Below, one piece after another: positions 57,361 through 64,000 of a stretch of DNA of 64,000 nucleotides. The translations under genes and the position numbers were made by a program. How positions within the stretch are numbered: the first letter of the stretch is position 1; each line of letters opens with the position of its first letter. The notes below the pieces were generated by a model. That model was not told the origin of the DNA and ran no database searches. It saw nothing but the letters and a program-made list of their open reading frames with translations. Source of the stretch: Actinomycetes bacterium (GTDB taxonomy: Bacteria > Actinomycetota > Thermoleophilia > BMS3ABIN01); the NCBI GenBank assembly GCA_021791195.1, contig JAJYXB010000007.1, positions 124,001-188,000 of the forward strand. The letters run 5' to 3'.

Positions 57361-57958
57361 TCTCGCCGCGGGCGAGATCAATTACAAGATCGTCTATTAC
57401 GGTTGCGCCCTGGGCGGCAAAACCACCAGCATCCAGCATGTTTACAGGAAGATCACGCCGCAGGTAAAGGGAAAGCTGGTCTCAATTGCCACCGAAGAGG
57501 AACGGACGCTGTACTTTGATTTCCTGCCGCTGACGCTGGAGAAGGTGCGGGGGCTGAAAACGCGTTTCCACCTTTACACGGTGCCGGGCCAGCCACAGTA
57601 CAACGCCAGCCGCAAGCTGGTCATCCAGGGAGTCGACGGCATCGTCTTCGTAGTCGATTCACAGCTGGAACATCTCGACGAGAACATCGAAGCCTACCTC
57701 AATATGTGGGACAACCTCGCCGACCAGGGCGACAGCCCTCTGGACCTCGGCCTGGTAATGCAGTTCAACAAGCGCGACCTCACCAACGTCTTCCCGGTCA
57801 ACGACCTCAACGAGCTGCTCAACCAGACCGGCTCGCCGGCGGTGGAATCCTGCGCGCTCACCGGCGAGGGAGTGTTCGAAGCACTCAGAAACGTCACCAA
57901 GCAGGTTATCGCGCGTACCGAGGCCGCCGAGGAGATGGCGCCGGGTTCCTCCCGCTGA
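57347..57958 (+). CDS. MglA-like small GTPase
   Basis: A 203-residue Ras-like bacterial GTPase: P-loop YYGCALGGKTTS (about 18-28), switch region with TLYFDFLP, TVPGQPQYNASRK (in place of DxxGQ: Val-Pro-Gly-Gln) and QFNKRDL for guanine recognition. MglA-MglB pairs set cell polarity and motility in myxobacteria; in actinobacteria the role is unclear. GTG start at 57347. The DUF4388 protein at 15001 belongs to a family that often works with such GTPases. Confidence 0.9.
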   Translation: MALINLAAGEINYKIVYYGCALGGKTTSIQHVYRKITPQVKGKLVSIATEEERTLYFDFLPLTLEKVRGLKTRFHLYTVPGQPQYNASRKLVIQGVDGIVFVVDSQLEHLDENIEAYLNMWDNLADQGDSPLDLGLVMQFNKRDLTNVFPVNDLNELLNQTGSPAVESCALTGEGVFEALRNVTKQVIARTEAAEEMAPGSSR

Positions 57959-57983
57959 CGCCTGCCAGCTCCCGGGGCAGCAT

Positions 57984-57999
57984 CGATCCCGCGGGATCG
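57984..57999. repeat. 16-bp palindrome between converging genes
   Basis: CGATCCCGCGGGATCG is a perfect palindrome between the mglA-like and the downstream (minus) gene. No T-tract; purpose unclear. Confidence 0.5.
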
Positions 58000-58000
58000 C

Positions 58001-60514
58001 TCAGACTTCCTGCTCGTGCCGCGACATGACCTCGTCCAGCTTGGCGGCAAAGCGTTCCAGCAGCTCCCGCGAGTCATCGATGGTGTTGCCTTCCGCGTAT
58101 ATCTCGAACAGCGGCTCGTCCGGCGAAGGCAGGATCTGCACCCAGCCTTCGTCCAGGAACACCTTGACACCATCGAGGCGGTCGACTTTCTCCTCGTCAA
58201 GAACGCTCTCGGAGATCTCCCGCATGGCCGCGCCCTTGAGCGACCACGGGCAGCTCCTGGTCTCGTGTAGCAGCGTCGATTCCGGGATCTCGGCCACCAG
58301 CTCCGAGAGCGGCTTTTCAGACAGCGCCAGCAGCTCCAGGACCTTGCCCATGCTCATCAGCGCGTCCTCCGCGGGCAGAAAGCCCGGGAAGATGTAATCA
58401 CCGTTTACGGCGCCGGCAAAGATGACCCCGGGAGCGGCGGCGGCCTCCGTGAGCGCGGCCGCAGAGGCCTTTGTCCGCAGGATCTCGCAGCCAGTGCCCT
58501 CCACCAGTTCTTCCACCAGCCGGGAAACCGGCAGCGGCACGGCAATCTTGCCCTCCACCTCTGAGCCGGCCATCAGCTTCAATAGCAGGAACAGGGTTTT
58601 CTCGGGTGGGATCTGGTTGCCCAGCTCATCCACCAGGTAGATCTTCTCGGCAGCGTTGTCGATGGTGATGCCCATGTCGGCGCCGGCGGACAGCACAAGC
58701 TTCTGCATCCGGCTGGAATCGGTCTCGAAGCGCGAGGCGGCGCTGGAGGTCTTTTCCTCATCCAGGAAAGTGTTCATGGCGATGATCTCGGCGCCCAGCT
58801 TTGACAGCAGGCGGCCGGCGACCAGGGAAGCCGAGCTGTAGCTGTAGTCGAGCAGGAAGCGGAAGCGCCGGGCGCGGATCTTCTCGGTGTCCCACGAGGA
58901 CAGCAGTCCCTGGACGTACTCCTCGGTAGAACGGGCCGGATAGACCAGCTTGCCGATCTCGGTATAAAAGGCACGGCGGTAGTTGTGCTGGTTGTAATAT
59001 TTCTCGATCTCGCGCTCGGTGGCCTGGGAGATGGGGCTGCCAGGAGGCTCGAAGAAAAGGATCTGCATCACCTCCGGATGCCACGCCGACACCCGCACAT
59101 GGATGCCCCCGGCGGCACTGCCGCTCTTGAGCCCGAAGCGGTTGACGGCCGCCGGCGTCACCCGCAGATCGCGCACGTTGACACCCGTGGAGGTCAGTCC
59201 GGCGATGATCGCCCGCTTGATCATCCGCGACGCCGGATGTTCGTCGCGGCTGCAGGTCACCTGCACTCCCTTGTCCAGCACCGTGCCGTAAGCCATACCG
59301 AGTTTGAGCGCCAGCTCGGTGGTGATATCGACATTGACCAGGCCGGAGACGCCGTCGCGGCCGAACAGGGTGCTCAGCGCCCGCCACTCCCAGATGATGC
59401 TGCTGAAGACGTGGGCGCCGGCTTCGATCACCTTGAACGGATAGATCTTGACGTTGCTGGCGATCATGCTGTGGGCGCCGATGCTGCACTCGTCGCCAAT
59501 GGCGGCGTTGGCATGCACGGTCGCATTCGGCTTGATCTCGCAGTTCTTGCCTACCAGCGAGCCGCTAATCTTGGCGCCGGAGCCGATGTAGGTGTTGGAG
59601 TCGACCACGCAGTGGTCCGTCTCGGCGTTGTCCTTGATGATGACATTGTTGCCGAAAATGGAATATGGCTGGACTTTGGCCTCGGAGTCCACCTTGGCGT
59701 AGTTGCCGATCAGCGCCGGGCCGCGAATGTTGTCCAGGCTGTCGAGGTTGAGCTTCTCGCCGATGTAGATGTTCTCCTTGAGCCTGATGCCGGGGATGTT
59801 GACCTTCACCTTGCCGTCGAGGGCATCGTGGTTGGCGCGAAGGTACTGGTTGATGTTGCCGATGTCCTGCCAGTATCCTTCGCAGGGGAAGCCGAACATC
59901 GGCTTGCCGCGCTCGAGCATCTTCGGGAACAGCTGCTGGCTGAAGTCATACTTGGTCTGCTCGGGGATGTAATCGAAGATCTCCGGCTCCAGAACATAGA
60001 TGCCGGTGTTGACGTAATCGCTGAAAACCTGGCCCCAGCTGGGCTTCTCCAGGAACTGCTTGATGCGCCGGTCTTCATCGACGATGACGACGCCGAACTC
60101 GAGCGGATTCTCGACCGATTTCAGCGCGATGGTGATCAGCGATCCCTTGCTGCGGTGGAAGTCGATGATGCCGGTGAGGTCGAAGTCAGTGAGCGCATCG
60201 CCGCTGATGACGATGAAGGTCTCATCCAGATGCTCGGCGGCGTTGCGCACGCTCCCCGCGGTCCCCAGCGGACTCTCCTCCACCGAGTATTCGATCGAAA
60301 CGCCGAGCGAAGATCCGTCGCCGAAATAGCCGCGGACGTTTTGGGGCAGGAAAGCGACGGTGACGACGATATCGGTAAGACCGTGCTGCTTGAGCAACTC
60401 GATGATGTGCTCCATGCACGGCTTATTGACAATCGGGACCATCGGCTTGGGCTGATTGCTTGTCAGCGGCCGCAACCTGGTCCCCTCTCCCCCGGCCATA
60501 ACTACTGCCTTCAT
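58001..60514 (-). CDS. Fused NDP-sugar pyrophosphorylase and phosphomannomutase-like protein
   Basis: An 837-residue fusion: nucleotidyltransferase (1-230, [30 protein letters not shown]), left-handed beta-helix (about 250-365, hexapeptide repeats such as [13 protein letters not shown]) and a phosphohexomutase-like part (about 375-837). The mutase part lacks the standard active-site serine motif TASHNP (VRVSAWHP is found instead), but GADMGITID resembles the metal loop. Enzymes of this type are found in actinobacteria and cyanobacteria; GDP-mannose or a related sugar nucleotide is a likely product. A near-perfect nucleotidyltransferase start supports ATG 60514. Confidence 0.87.
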   Translation of the reverse strand: MKAVVMAGGEGTRLRPLTSNQPKPMVPIVNKPCMEHIIELLKQHGLTDIVVTVAFLPQNVRGYFGDGSSLGVSIEYSVEESPLGTAGSVRNAAEHLDETFIVISGDALTDFDLTGIIDFHRSKGSLITIALKSVENPLEFGVVIVDEDRRIKQFLEKPSWGQVFSDYVNTGIYVLEPEIFDYIPEQTKYDFSQQLFPKMLERGKPMFGFPCEGYWQDIGNINQYLRANHDALDGKVKVNIPGIRLKENIYIGEKLNLDSLDNIRGPALIGNYAKVDSEAKVQPYSIFGNNVIIKDNAETDHCVVDSNTYIGSGAKISGSLVGKNCEIKPNATVHANAAIGDECSIGAHSMIASNVKIYPFKVIEAGAHVFSSIIWEWRALSTLFGRDGVSGLVNVDITTELALKLGMAYGTVLDKGVQVTCSRDEHPASRMIKRAIIAGLTSTGVNVRDLRVTPAAVNRFGLKSGSAAGGIHVRVSAWHPEVMQILFFEPPGSPISQATEREIEKYYNQHNYRRAFYTEIGKLVYPARSTEEYVQGLLSSWDTEKIRARRFRFLLDYSYSSASLVAGRLLSKLGAEIIAMNTFLDEEKTSSAASRFETDSSRMQKLVLSAGADMGITIDNAAEKIYLVDELGNQIPPEKTLFLLLKLMAGSEVEGKIAVPLPVSRLVEELVEGTGCEILRTKASAAALTEAAAAPGVIFAGAVNGDYIFPGFLPAEDALMSMGKVLELLALSEKPLSELVAEIPESTLLHETRSCPWSLKGAAMREISESVLDEEKVDRLDGVKVFLDEGWVQILPSPDEPLFEIYAEGNTIDDSRELLERFAAKLDEVMSRHEQEV

Positions 60515-60597
60515 CTAACCCCTCTCGTCCGAAGTCTGGCGACGCCTGCCCCGGAATGTCACGCTCCAGTCCGCAATTATATAGCAAAACCGGCGGC

Positions 60598-61170
60598 TTA
60601 AGCCGCAGCCGACCTGTTTCTCAACGTGGAAATGCCCTGGACTACATAGACTGCTCCCGATGCCAGCGAGCCGGCCACCCCGGTCCAGAAAAGCAACCGC
60701 CACGGTCCTAGATCGGCCAGCGACAGGACGATGGCGAGCATGAAAAGAGCCGTGTAGGACTTGCCCAGCAGGGATACACGCAAGATGACGCCGCGGTTTC
60801 TAAGCAACTTATACCCAAGAATCAGGAAAACATCCCTTGCCACCACTATCGCCACGCCGGCCAGCGGCAGCCTCCCGGCCAGCACGAGGGCGATGATGGT
60901 GCCGCTGATGAAGATCCTGTCGGTCAGAGGATCGAAAAGCTTGCCGACCTCAGAAACCGTGCCGGTCCGGCGGGCAAGCTGGCCGTCGAGAAAGTCGGTA
61001 AGCGCCGCCGCCAGAAACACAGCCGCGGCAACGTTGCTGGCGCCGTCAGGGGAGCGCAGCACCATGATCATTATCAATGGCAGTGCGAGCAGGCGCAGCA
61101 GGGTCAGGGCGTTGGCGGCTGTGAACAGGCTAACCTCGATTCTCGTTGAAGGCCGGCTTGGGCCCGGCAA
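60598..61170 (-). CDS. CDP-alcohol phosphatidyltransferase (PgsA-like)
   Basis: A 190-residue membrane enzyme with the CDP-alcohol motif D-G-x2-A-R-x8-G-x3-D-x3-D (DGQLARRTGTVSEVGKLFDP then LTDR). It moves a phosphatidyl group from CDP-diacylglycerol to an alcohol, most likely glycerol 3-phosphate, but cardiolipin or inositol phosphate are possible. The substrate donor is made by CdsA. About 83 bases separate it from the fused sugar-nucleotide gene downstream on the same strand. Confidence 0.88.
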   Translation of the reverse strand: MPGPSRPSTRIEVSLFTAANALTLLRLLALPLIMIMVLRSPDGASNVAAAVFLAAALTDFLDGQLARRTGTVSEVGKLFDPLTDRIFISGTIIALVLAGRLPLAGVAIVVARDVFLILGYKLLRNRGVILRVSLLGKSYTALFMLAIVLSLADLGPWRLLFWTGVAGSLASGAVYVVQGISTLRNRSAAA

Positions 61171-61534
61171 TTAAAATATCACAGGCGCAAACGCCTAAAA
61201 AGCAGGCGGGCGGGATTAATCAATCGTCGTCGCCGTCACCGGGCGGCGCGGACGCACCTGGCGCCCGAGGCAACCGTGGCTGCAGTCGTGACTGAGCTGC
61301 CGGCAGCGCCAGCCGTCGCGCCGCCAGGCGCCGCCAGCGGAATGAGTGCCCGTGCTCCCGCAGCGCCTCCCAAAAAACTTTGTCATCATTGGCTGCTCCA
61401 GCCAGAGGAATTCGTTGCTGATTCCAGTATATTTATGTCATATCTGTTAATTTTGGGACATTTTGTCAATGGAATCGTGCTCGCGGCAGCGCTGGTACTT
61501 GAAATTAATGGTTTAGAGTAATTTAATTGTATTA
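61171..61534. other. Intergenic region without a confident gene
   Basis: GC-rich on the left, AT-rich from about 61430. Two overlapping open frames exist: plus 61276-61521 (81 codons, ending in a hydrophobic stretch) and minus 61220-61432 (71 codons, no start codon, containing DDKVFWEALREHG). Neither has a good start signal or known domain; the second may be a remnant. A promoter for the PAS gene is at 61499-61527. Confidence 0.4.
61499..61527 (+). promoter_or_regulatory. Predicted leaderless promoter of the PAS gene
   Basis: TTGAAA (61499-61504), 17 bases, TTTAAT (61522-61527), with the ATG at 61535 seven bases later. Confidence 0.55.
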
Positions 61535-62035
61535 ATGGATATAAACGGCGCCGAAGACATACACGCTGGCGGCAGACCGCCAGGCAAGGGTGCTTGCCTC
61601 GATATTCTCGATATCGGCGTCCTCGAGGTTCTCGATTCCCTCCCTTTTTACGTGATGCTGATCGACAGGAATCACCGCATAATGCTCGTGAACAAGGCTG
61701 TGCGCAACGGGCTCAATCGTGAGCCGGAGGAGATCATCGGGGCTTATTGCCCCAAAGTCGTCCATGGATTGGCCGATGGAGAGGAATACCCGGGCTGCCC
61801 GCTGGAGGCGGCGGTCAGAAAAGACGAGCCTATCGAATGGGAGCACTTTGACGACAAGATCGGCAGATGGCTGCGGACAGGCATATATCCCACTGCCAGC
61901 CGCCTGCCTGACGGTGAAAAGATTTATTTCCACATGGTAGCCGACATCACCGAACAGAAGAACGCCGAGTCCAAAGTCAGGCGAAGTGAAGAGAAGTACC
62001 GGCTGCTGCTCGAAGAGCTGATCAAACCGTTGTAG
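61535..62035 (+). CDS. PAS-domain protein without an output domain
   Basis: A 166-residue protein: short N-terminus, PAS domain (about 30-145, VLDSLPFYVMLIDRNHRIML, GAYCPKVVHG, CPLEAAVRKDEP) and a C-terminal helix typical of the link to a kinase (RRSEEKYRLLLEEL). The frame ends there, with no kinase or GGDEF following, so it may be a truncated sensor or a stand-alone PAS protein. Cysteines (C79 region and C91 region) could bind a cofactor. Lower-GC surroundings suggest transfer. Confidence 0.7.
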   Translation: MDINGAEDIHAGGRPPGKGACLDILDIGVLEVLDSLPFYVMLIDRNHRIMLVNKAVRNGLNREPEEIIGAYCPKVVHGLADGEEYPGCPLEAAVRKDEPIEWEHFDDKIGRWLRTGIYPTASRLPDGEKIYFHMVADITEQKNAESKVRRSEEKYRLLLEELIKPL

Positions 62036-62346
62036 CGGTTCGGCAAGGCAGGAGATTGGTCGAGCTGTTCGGACGTTATCTGAACAGCCCTGACGTTCTT
62101 ATTTTACTGCAGGTGGCGAGACTTGCGAAGAAGATTCATCGAATCGGCTCAAATCTCAGGTATCCAACTGCTTGATTAAGTCGTAATTGAGACAAAGTTA
62201 GCTGGCATTGACACTGTCAGGGAAGCTGTTGACTTTTACAGCTAGCGTTCACCTGGTTGTCCTGGTTGATAGCGGGGGCGCAGCGAAAAATCCGTGGCAA
62301 GCGACCGTTCGAAAGACGCCCAAACATCTACCAAGGTTTCATGGAT
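62036..62346. other. Intergenic region holding one copy of a short coding repeat
   Basis: Contains repeat copy 1 (62056-62136) within a possible 39-codon frame (62056-62175, TTG start, LVELFGRYLNS then LLQVARLAKKI). The remainder shows no gene, RNA or clear terminator. Confidence 0.5.
62056..62136 (+). repeat. Short coding repeat, copy 1
   Basis: The first 33 bases (62056-62088) are identical to copy 2 at 62910-62942 and both copies end in GCGAAGAAGATT. Copy 1 is 9 bases (three codons) longer, so the pair differ by an in-frame indel, as expected for coding sequence. Confidence 0.8.
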
Positions 62347-62814
62347 TCACGACACTGTTACCTGAAGAACCAGACACGTGCCGTTAGTGTTATTTGGATC
62401 CTCTATGCATCGGCCTGTAACCGAGATCACCGCCGTTCCGCTGCTTTTAGCCACGAATGTCGAGGTCGCGCCACCGTCGCTTCGGTCGGATAGGCCCAGG
62501 ACCGAGAGTTCGTTGCTGGAGGGCGCTGAGTAGCTTTCCATGTGAATTTGGAGCCGCTCCCCCCTTTGTAGAGAAATGTTCGGCGGAGCGGTAGCGGGGA
62601 GCAGCATGACACAGTTCCCAAGCTCATGAACGGCACCGCTATCAATACGATACTCGGCTGCCCGCCCGCAATTATATGTGCCCGGCGGACGTTGCCACCA
62701 TGGGCGTGATGTGGTCGAGCCCGATGTAGATGAGCTCGATGCAGCGCAGCTCGCAACTATCAGAAGTGCGAGAGTAATGATCACTACCACTGGCAACAAC
62801 CATAATCTATGCAT
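62347..62814 (-). CDS. Hypothetical lipoprotein
   Basis: A 155-residue protein with a basic start, hydrophobic segment and lipobox VASC (lipidated cysteine about residue 23), then a Ser/Thr-rich linker and a small domain with cysteines in YNCGR, LGNCVM, GRCIED and GTCLVL that could form disulfides. No known family recognised. ATG at 62814 (MHRLWLLP) is preferred over a TTG at 62856. Lies between the two copies of the short repeat. Confidence 0.65.
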   Translation of the reverse strand: MHRLWLLPVVVIITLALLIVASCAASSSSTSGSTTSRPWWQRPPGTYNCGRAAEYRIDSGAVHELGNCVMLLPATAPPNISLQRGERLQIHMESYSAPSSNELSVLGLSDRSDGGATSTFVAKSSGTAVISVTGRCIEDPNNTNGTCLVLQVTVS

Positions 62815-62909
62815 ACGGTTGATCTGTCTTGTCAAACCGCCAGATTCTGCGAGCAACTTTAACGATTCACACCATCCTCTAAAAAGGAGGGTTGTTCGAG
62901 GTAAAGATT

Positions 62910-62981
62910 TTGGTCGAGCTGTTCGGACGTTATCTGAACAGCTCCATTTTACATCAGGTTAGTGGGCTTGCGAAGAAGATT
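62910..62981 (+). repeat. Short coding repeat, copy 2
   Basis: Second copy, read as LVELFGRYLNSSILHQVSG then LAKKILGAG and a stop at 62994-62996. A possible 34-codon frame begins at TTG 62892 just after AGGAGG. The segment GAGCTGTTC...GAACAGCTC is also a 9-bp inverted repeat. Confidence 0.8.
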
Positions 62982-63008
62982 TTGGGGGCGGGTTGATTCT
63001 ATATATCC

Positions 63009-63911
63009 CTATGAGACGAGTCCCCTTTTAAACTCCTGCTCACTTATCAAGCGCAAGAAAAGATGGCGAACGGAGTACTGATGTGTTTTTGTCGTCTCGC
63101 TTGTTGTCTTCGTTTCGGTAACGACAAACTCATCAAGAGTGGCTTTCTTAACCCACCCAGTTTCAAGATCAATATAGATATCGCCTTTGTATTCAGAACC
63201 GCCCTCAGTTATTGCATCTTGGTTATTGGAAAGCGCTAAGGTCATTTTCAGCGTGCTTTCACCGGAGTCGTAGCCGACCAATGCGCATGCAGATCCGTTT
63301 ACGACACTGATGCCTTTGAGCTCAAGCGTAACTTCTCCGTTCTTAAAAACAGACCCTGGCTTAATCGCTGTGCCAAGACTGAGCGGAGTCTCAATGAAAG
63401 CTGATGCATGTACTATCCGATTGCCAATGTTTTTTAATTGCTCTATTCCTTTGCCAAACATCGGCCGTGAAAATATGTCATTTAGGGAATGAAAATCAAT
63501 AAAATTGTTATAAACTGCATAGCGGATATCGGGAGTAAGTCTGTTGCCTTTGCTATCAACCAAATCCTCGAACTGCTCATGCGGAATTCCAAATACAGAT
63601 CCTTCGTTTATTCCAGACATTAGGTCGAATTGATAATCCCAGAGCTTAAGGGCAGGAATCGTGGTAATGTTTTTGTCATCGAGCTGCAAACCGAACTCAT
63701 GACAGGTATATTGATCCAGTTTTTCCCCCAACAGTTCACCAGGAGTACAGCGAAGTTTGAGCATATAGGATTCAGAACCGGTGCGCCTGCCGTCAAACCC
63801 TATATGGATGAATTGGGTTTGCATAAAGAAATGCTGGATCCCGGGTTTCCGGCTGATTGAAAGATCAAACGCGCCGTTAAGCTCTTGGGAAAAGTTTTGT
63901 GAATTTTTCAT
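63009..63911 (-). CDS. Hypothetical 300-residue protein
   Basis: Not recognised. A 300-residue soluble protein, no signal peptide, lower GC content than the rest of the window. Predicted mostly beta (for example NGEVTLELKGISVVNG, GDIYIDLETGWVKKATL). The C-terminal half resembles the repeat-rich lipid- or substrate-binding folds in general, but no family can be named. A TATAAT box lies six bases before the ATG, suggesting leaderless transcription. Confidence 0.65.
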   Translation of the reverse strand: MKNSQNFSQELNGAFDLSISRKPGIQHFFMQTQFIHIGFDGRRTGSESYMLKLRCTPGELLGEKLDQYTCHEFGLQLDDKNITTIPALKLWDYQFDLMSGINEGSVFGIPHEQFEDLVDSKGNRLTPDIRYAVYNNFIDFHSLNDIFSRPMFGKGIEQLKNIGNRIVHASAFIETPLSLGTAIKPGSVFKNGEVTLELKGISVVNGSACALVGYDSGESTLKMTLALSNNQDAITEGGSEYKGDIYIDLETGWVKKATLDEFVVTETKTTSETTKTHQYSVRHLFLRLISEQEFKRGLVS

Positions 63912-63917
63912 ATATCG

Positions 63918-63945
63918 ATTATATCACCGCAAATTGACCCAACAA
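63918..63945 (-). promoter_or_regulatory. Predicted leaderless promoter of the terminal hypothetical gene
   Basis: Minus strand: TTGTTG (63945-63940), 16 bases, TATAAT (63923-63918), then six bases to the ATG at 63911. Confidence 0.5.
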
Positions 63946-64000
63946 TGGTTTTGTGTAAAAGGCCGGAATGATGGTTTTCCAAAAGGGGAATTAGGCGAAC

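Noticed and set aside
58985-60601. 538-codon open frame antisense to the sugar-nucleotide fusion gene
   Set aside because: A mirror of the conserved hexapeptide-repeat and nucleotidyltransferase coding strand.
61276-61521. 81-codon plus-strand frame before the PAS gene
   Set aside because: No ribosome-binding site or known domain; the PAS promoter lies in its end. Kept only as a note.
1-64000. CRISPR arrays, tRNA and rRNA genes, transposases
   Set aside because: No regularly spaced repeats, tRNA-like arms with T-loop signatures, rRNA segments or transposase motifs were found by eye; a covariance-model scan would be needed to exclude small RNAs fully.

Overview
This 64 kb window is a gene-dense, GC-rich bacterial chromosome segment with about 66 protein genes, many of them overlapping or separated by only a few bases. 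The gene families point to a deep-branching actinobacterium (Actinomycetota), though the sequence does not allow a genus or class to be named. The evidence is a GarA/OdhI-like FHA protein followed by an FtsR-like MerR protein, an RsiG-like small protein with the c-di-GMP-binding helix motif, a MurT/GatD pair for lipid II amidation, the MEP isoprenoid pathway (dxr, ispG), and several promoters whose -10 box lies 6-8 bases before an ATG (leaderless mRNAs).

Layout. 1-6.2 kb: end of a methylthioadenosine/nucleoside phosphorylase gene, a degenerate M23 protein, two AI-2E family permeases, a MurE-type ligase with an unusual specificity motif, and a secreted M23 protein. 6.2-11.4 kb: metG, tatD, then an iron-sulfur assembly group consisting of an Rrf2-TusA fusion regulator, nifS and a nifU/iscU scaffold. 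11.4-24.9 kb: signalling genes (HD-GYP phosphodiesterase, two GGDEF cyclases, a DUF4388 protein, an RCK potassium channel) mixed with argS, an MFS transporter and fpg. This part also holds a class I c-di-GMP riboswitch, with its own terminator, upstream of a small secreted protein, and a divergent L,D-transpeptidase. 24.9-30.5 kb: thioredoxin, ferredoxin, two FmdB zinc ribbons, an ECF sigma/anti-sigma pair, and a panC-panD-yjbQ-hps/rraA operon. 30.5-33.9 kb: family 4 uracil-DNA glycosylase and the t6A/N-acetyltransferase set tsaE-tsaB-rimI-tsaD. 34-40.2 kb: a phosphoribosyltransferase, a BlaI/M56-type regulatory pair, and a promoter with an embedded BlaI-like dyad driving a Met-rich lipoprotein and a membrane polyferredoxin. 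40.2-50.4 kb: the core run rpsB-tsf-pyrH-frr-uppS-cdsA-dxr-rseP-ispG-proS. 50.4-57.9 kb: murT-gatD, an RlpA-like protein, an rsiG-like/hypothetical/garA-like/ftsR/apt operon, and an mglB-mglA pair. 58-61.2 kb: a fused nucleotidyltransferase/phosphomannomutase-like protein and a CDP-alcohol phosphotransferase.

The last 2.6 kb (about 61.4-64 kb) is less GC-rich and holds a PAS-only protein, a lipoprotein, an unrecognised 300-residue protein and two diverged copies of a short coding repeat. It looks like an accessory or acquired segment.

Two themes recur. The first is c-di-GMP: synthesis (two GGDEF proteins), breakdown (HD-GYP), an RNA sensor (riboswitch) and a candidate protein sensor (RsiG-like) all occur here. 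The second is cell-envelope construction: MurE-like ligase, MurT/GatD, UppS, CdsA, L,D-transpeptidase, RlpA, two M23-fold proteins and the GarA/FtsR pair. The best leads for new biology are the c-di-GMP-switched secreted protein, the BlaI-type regulon, the pantothenate operon carrying an aldolase fusion, the Rrf2-TusA fusion, and the fpg gene that appears to start at CTG.
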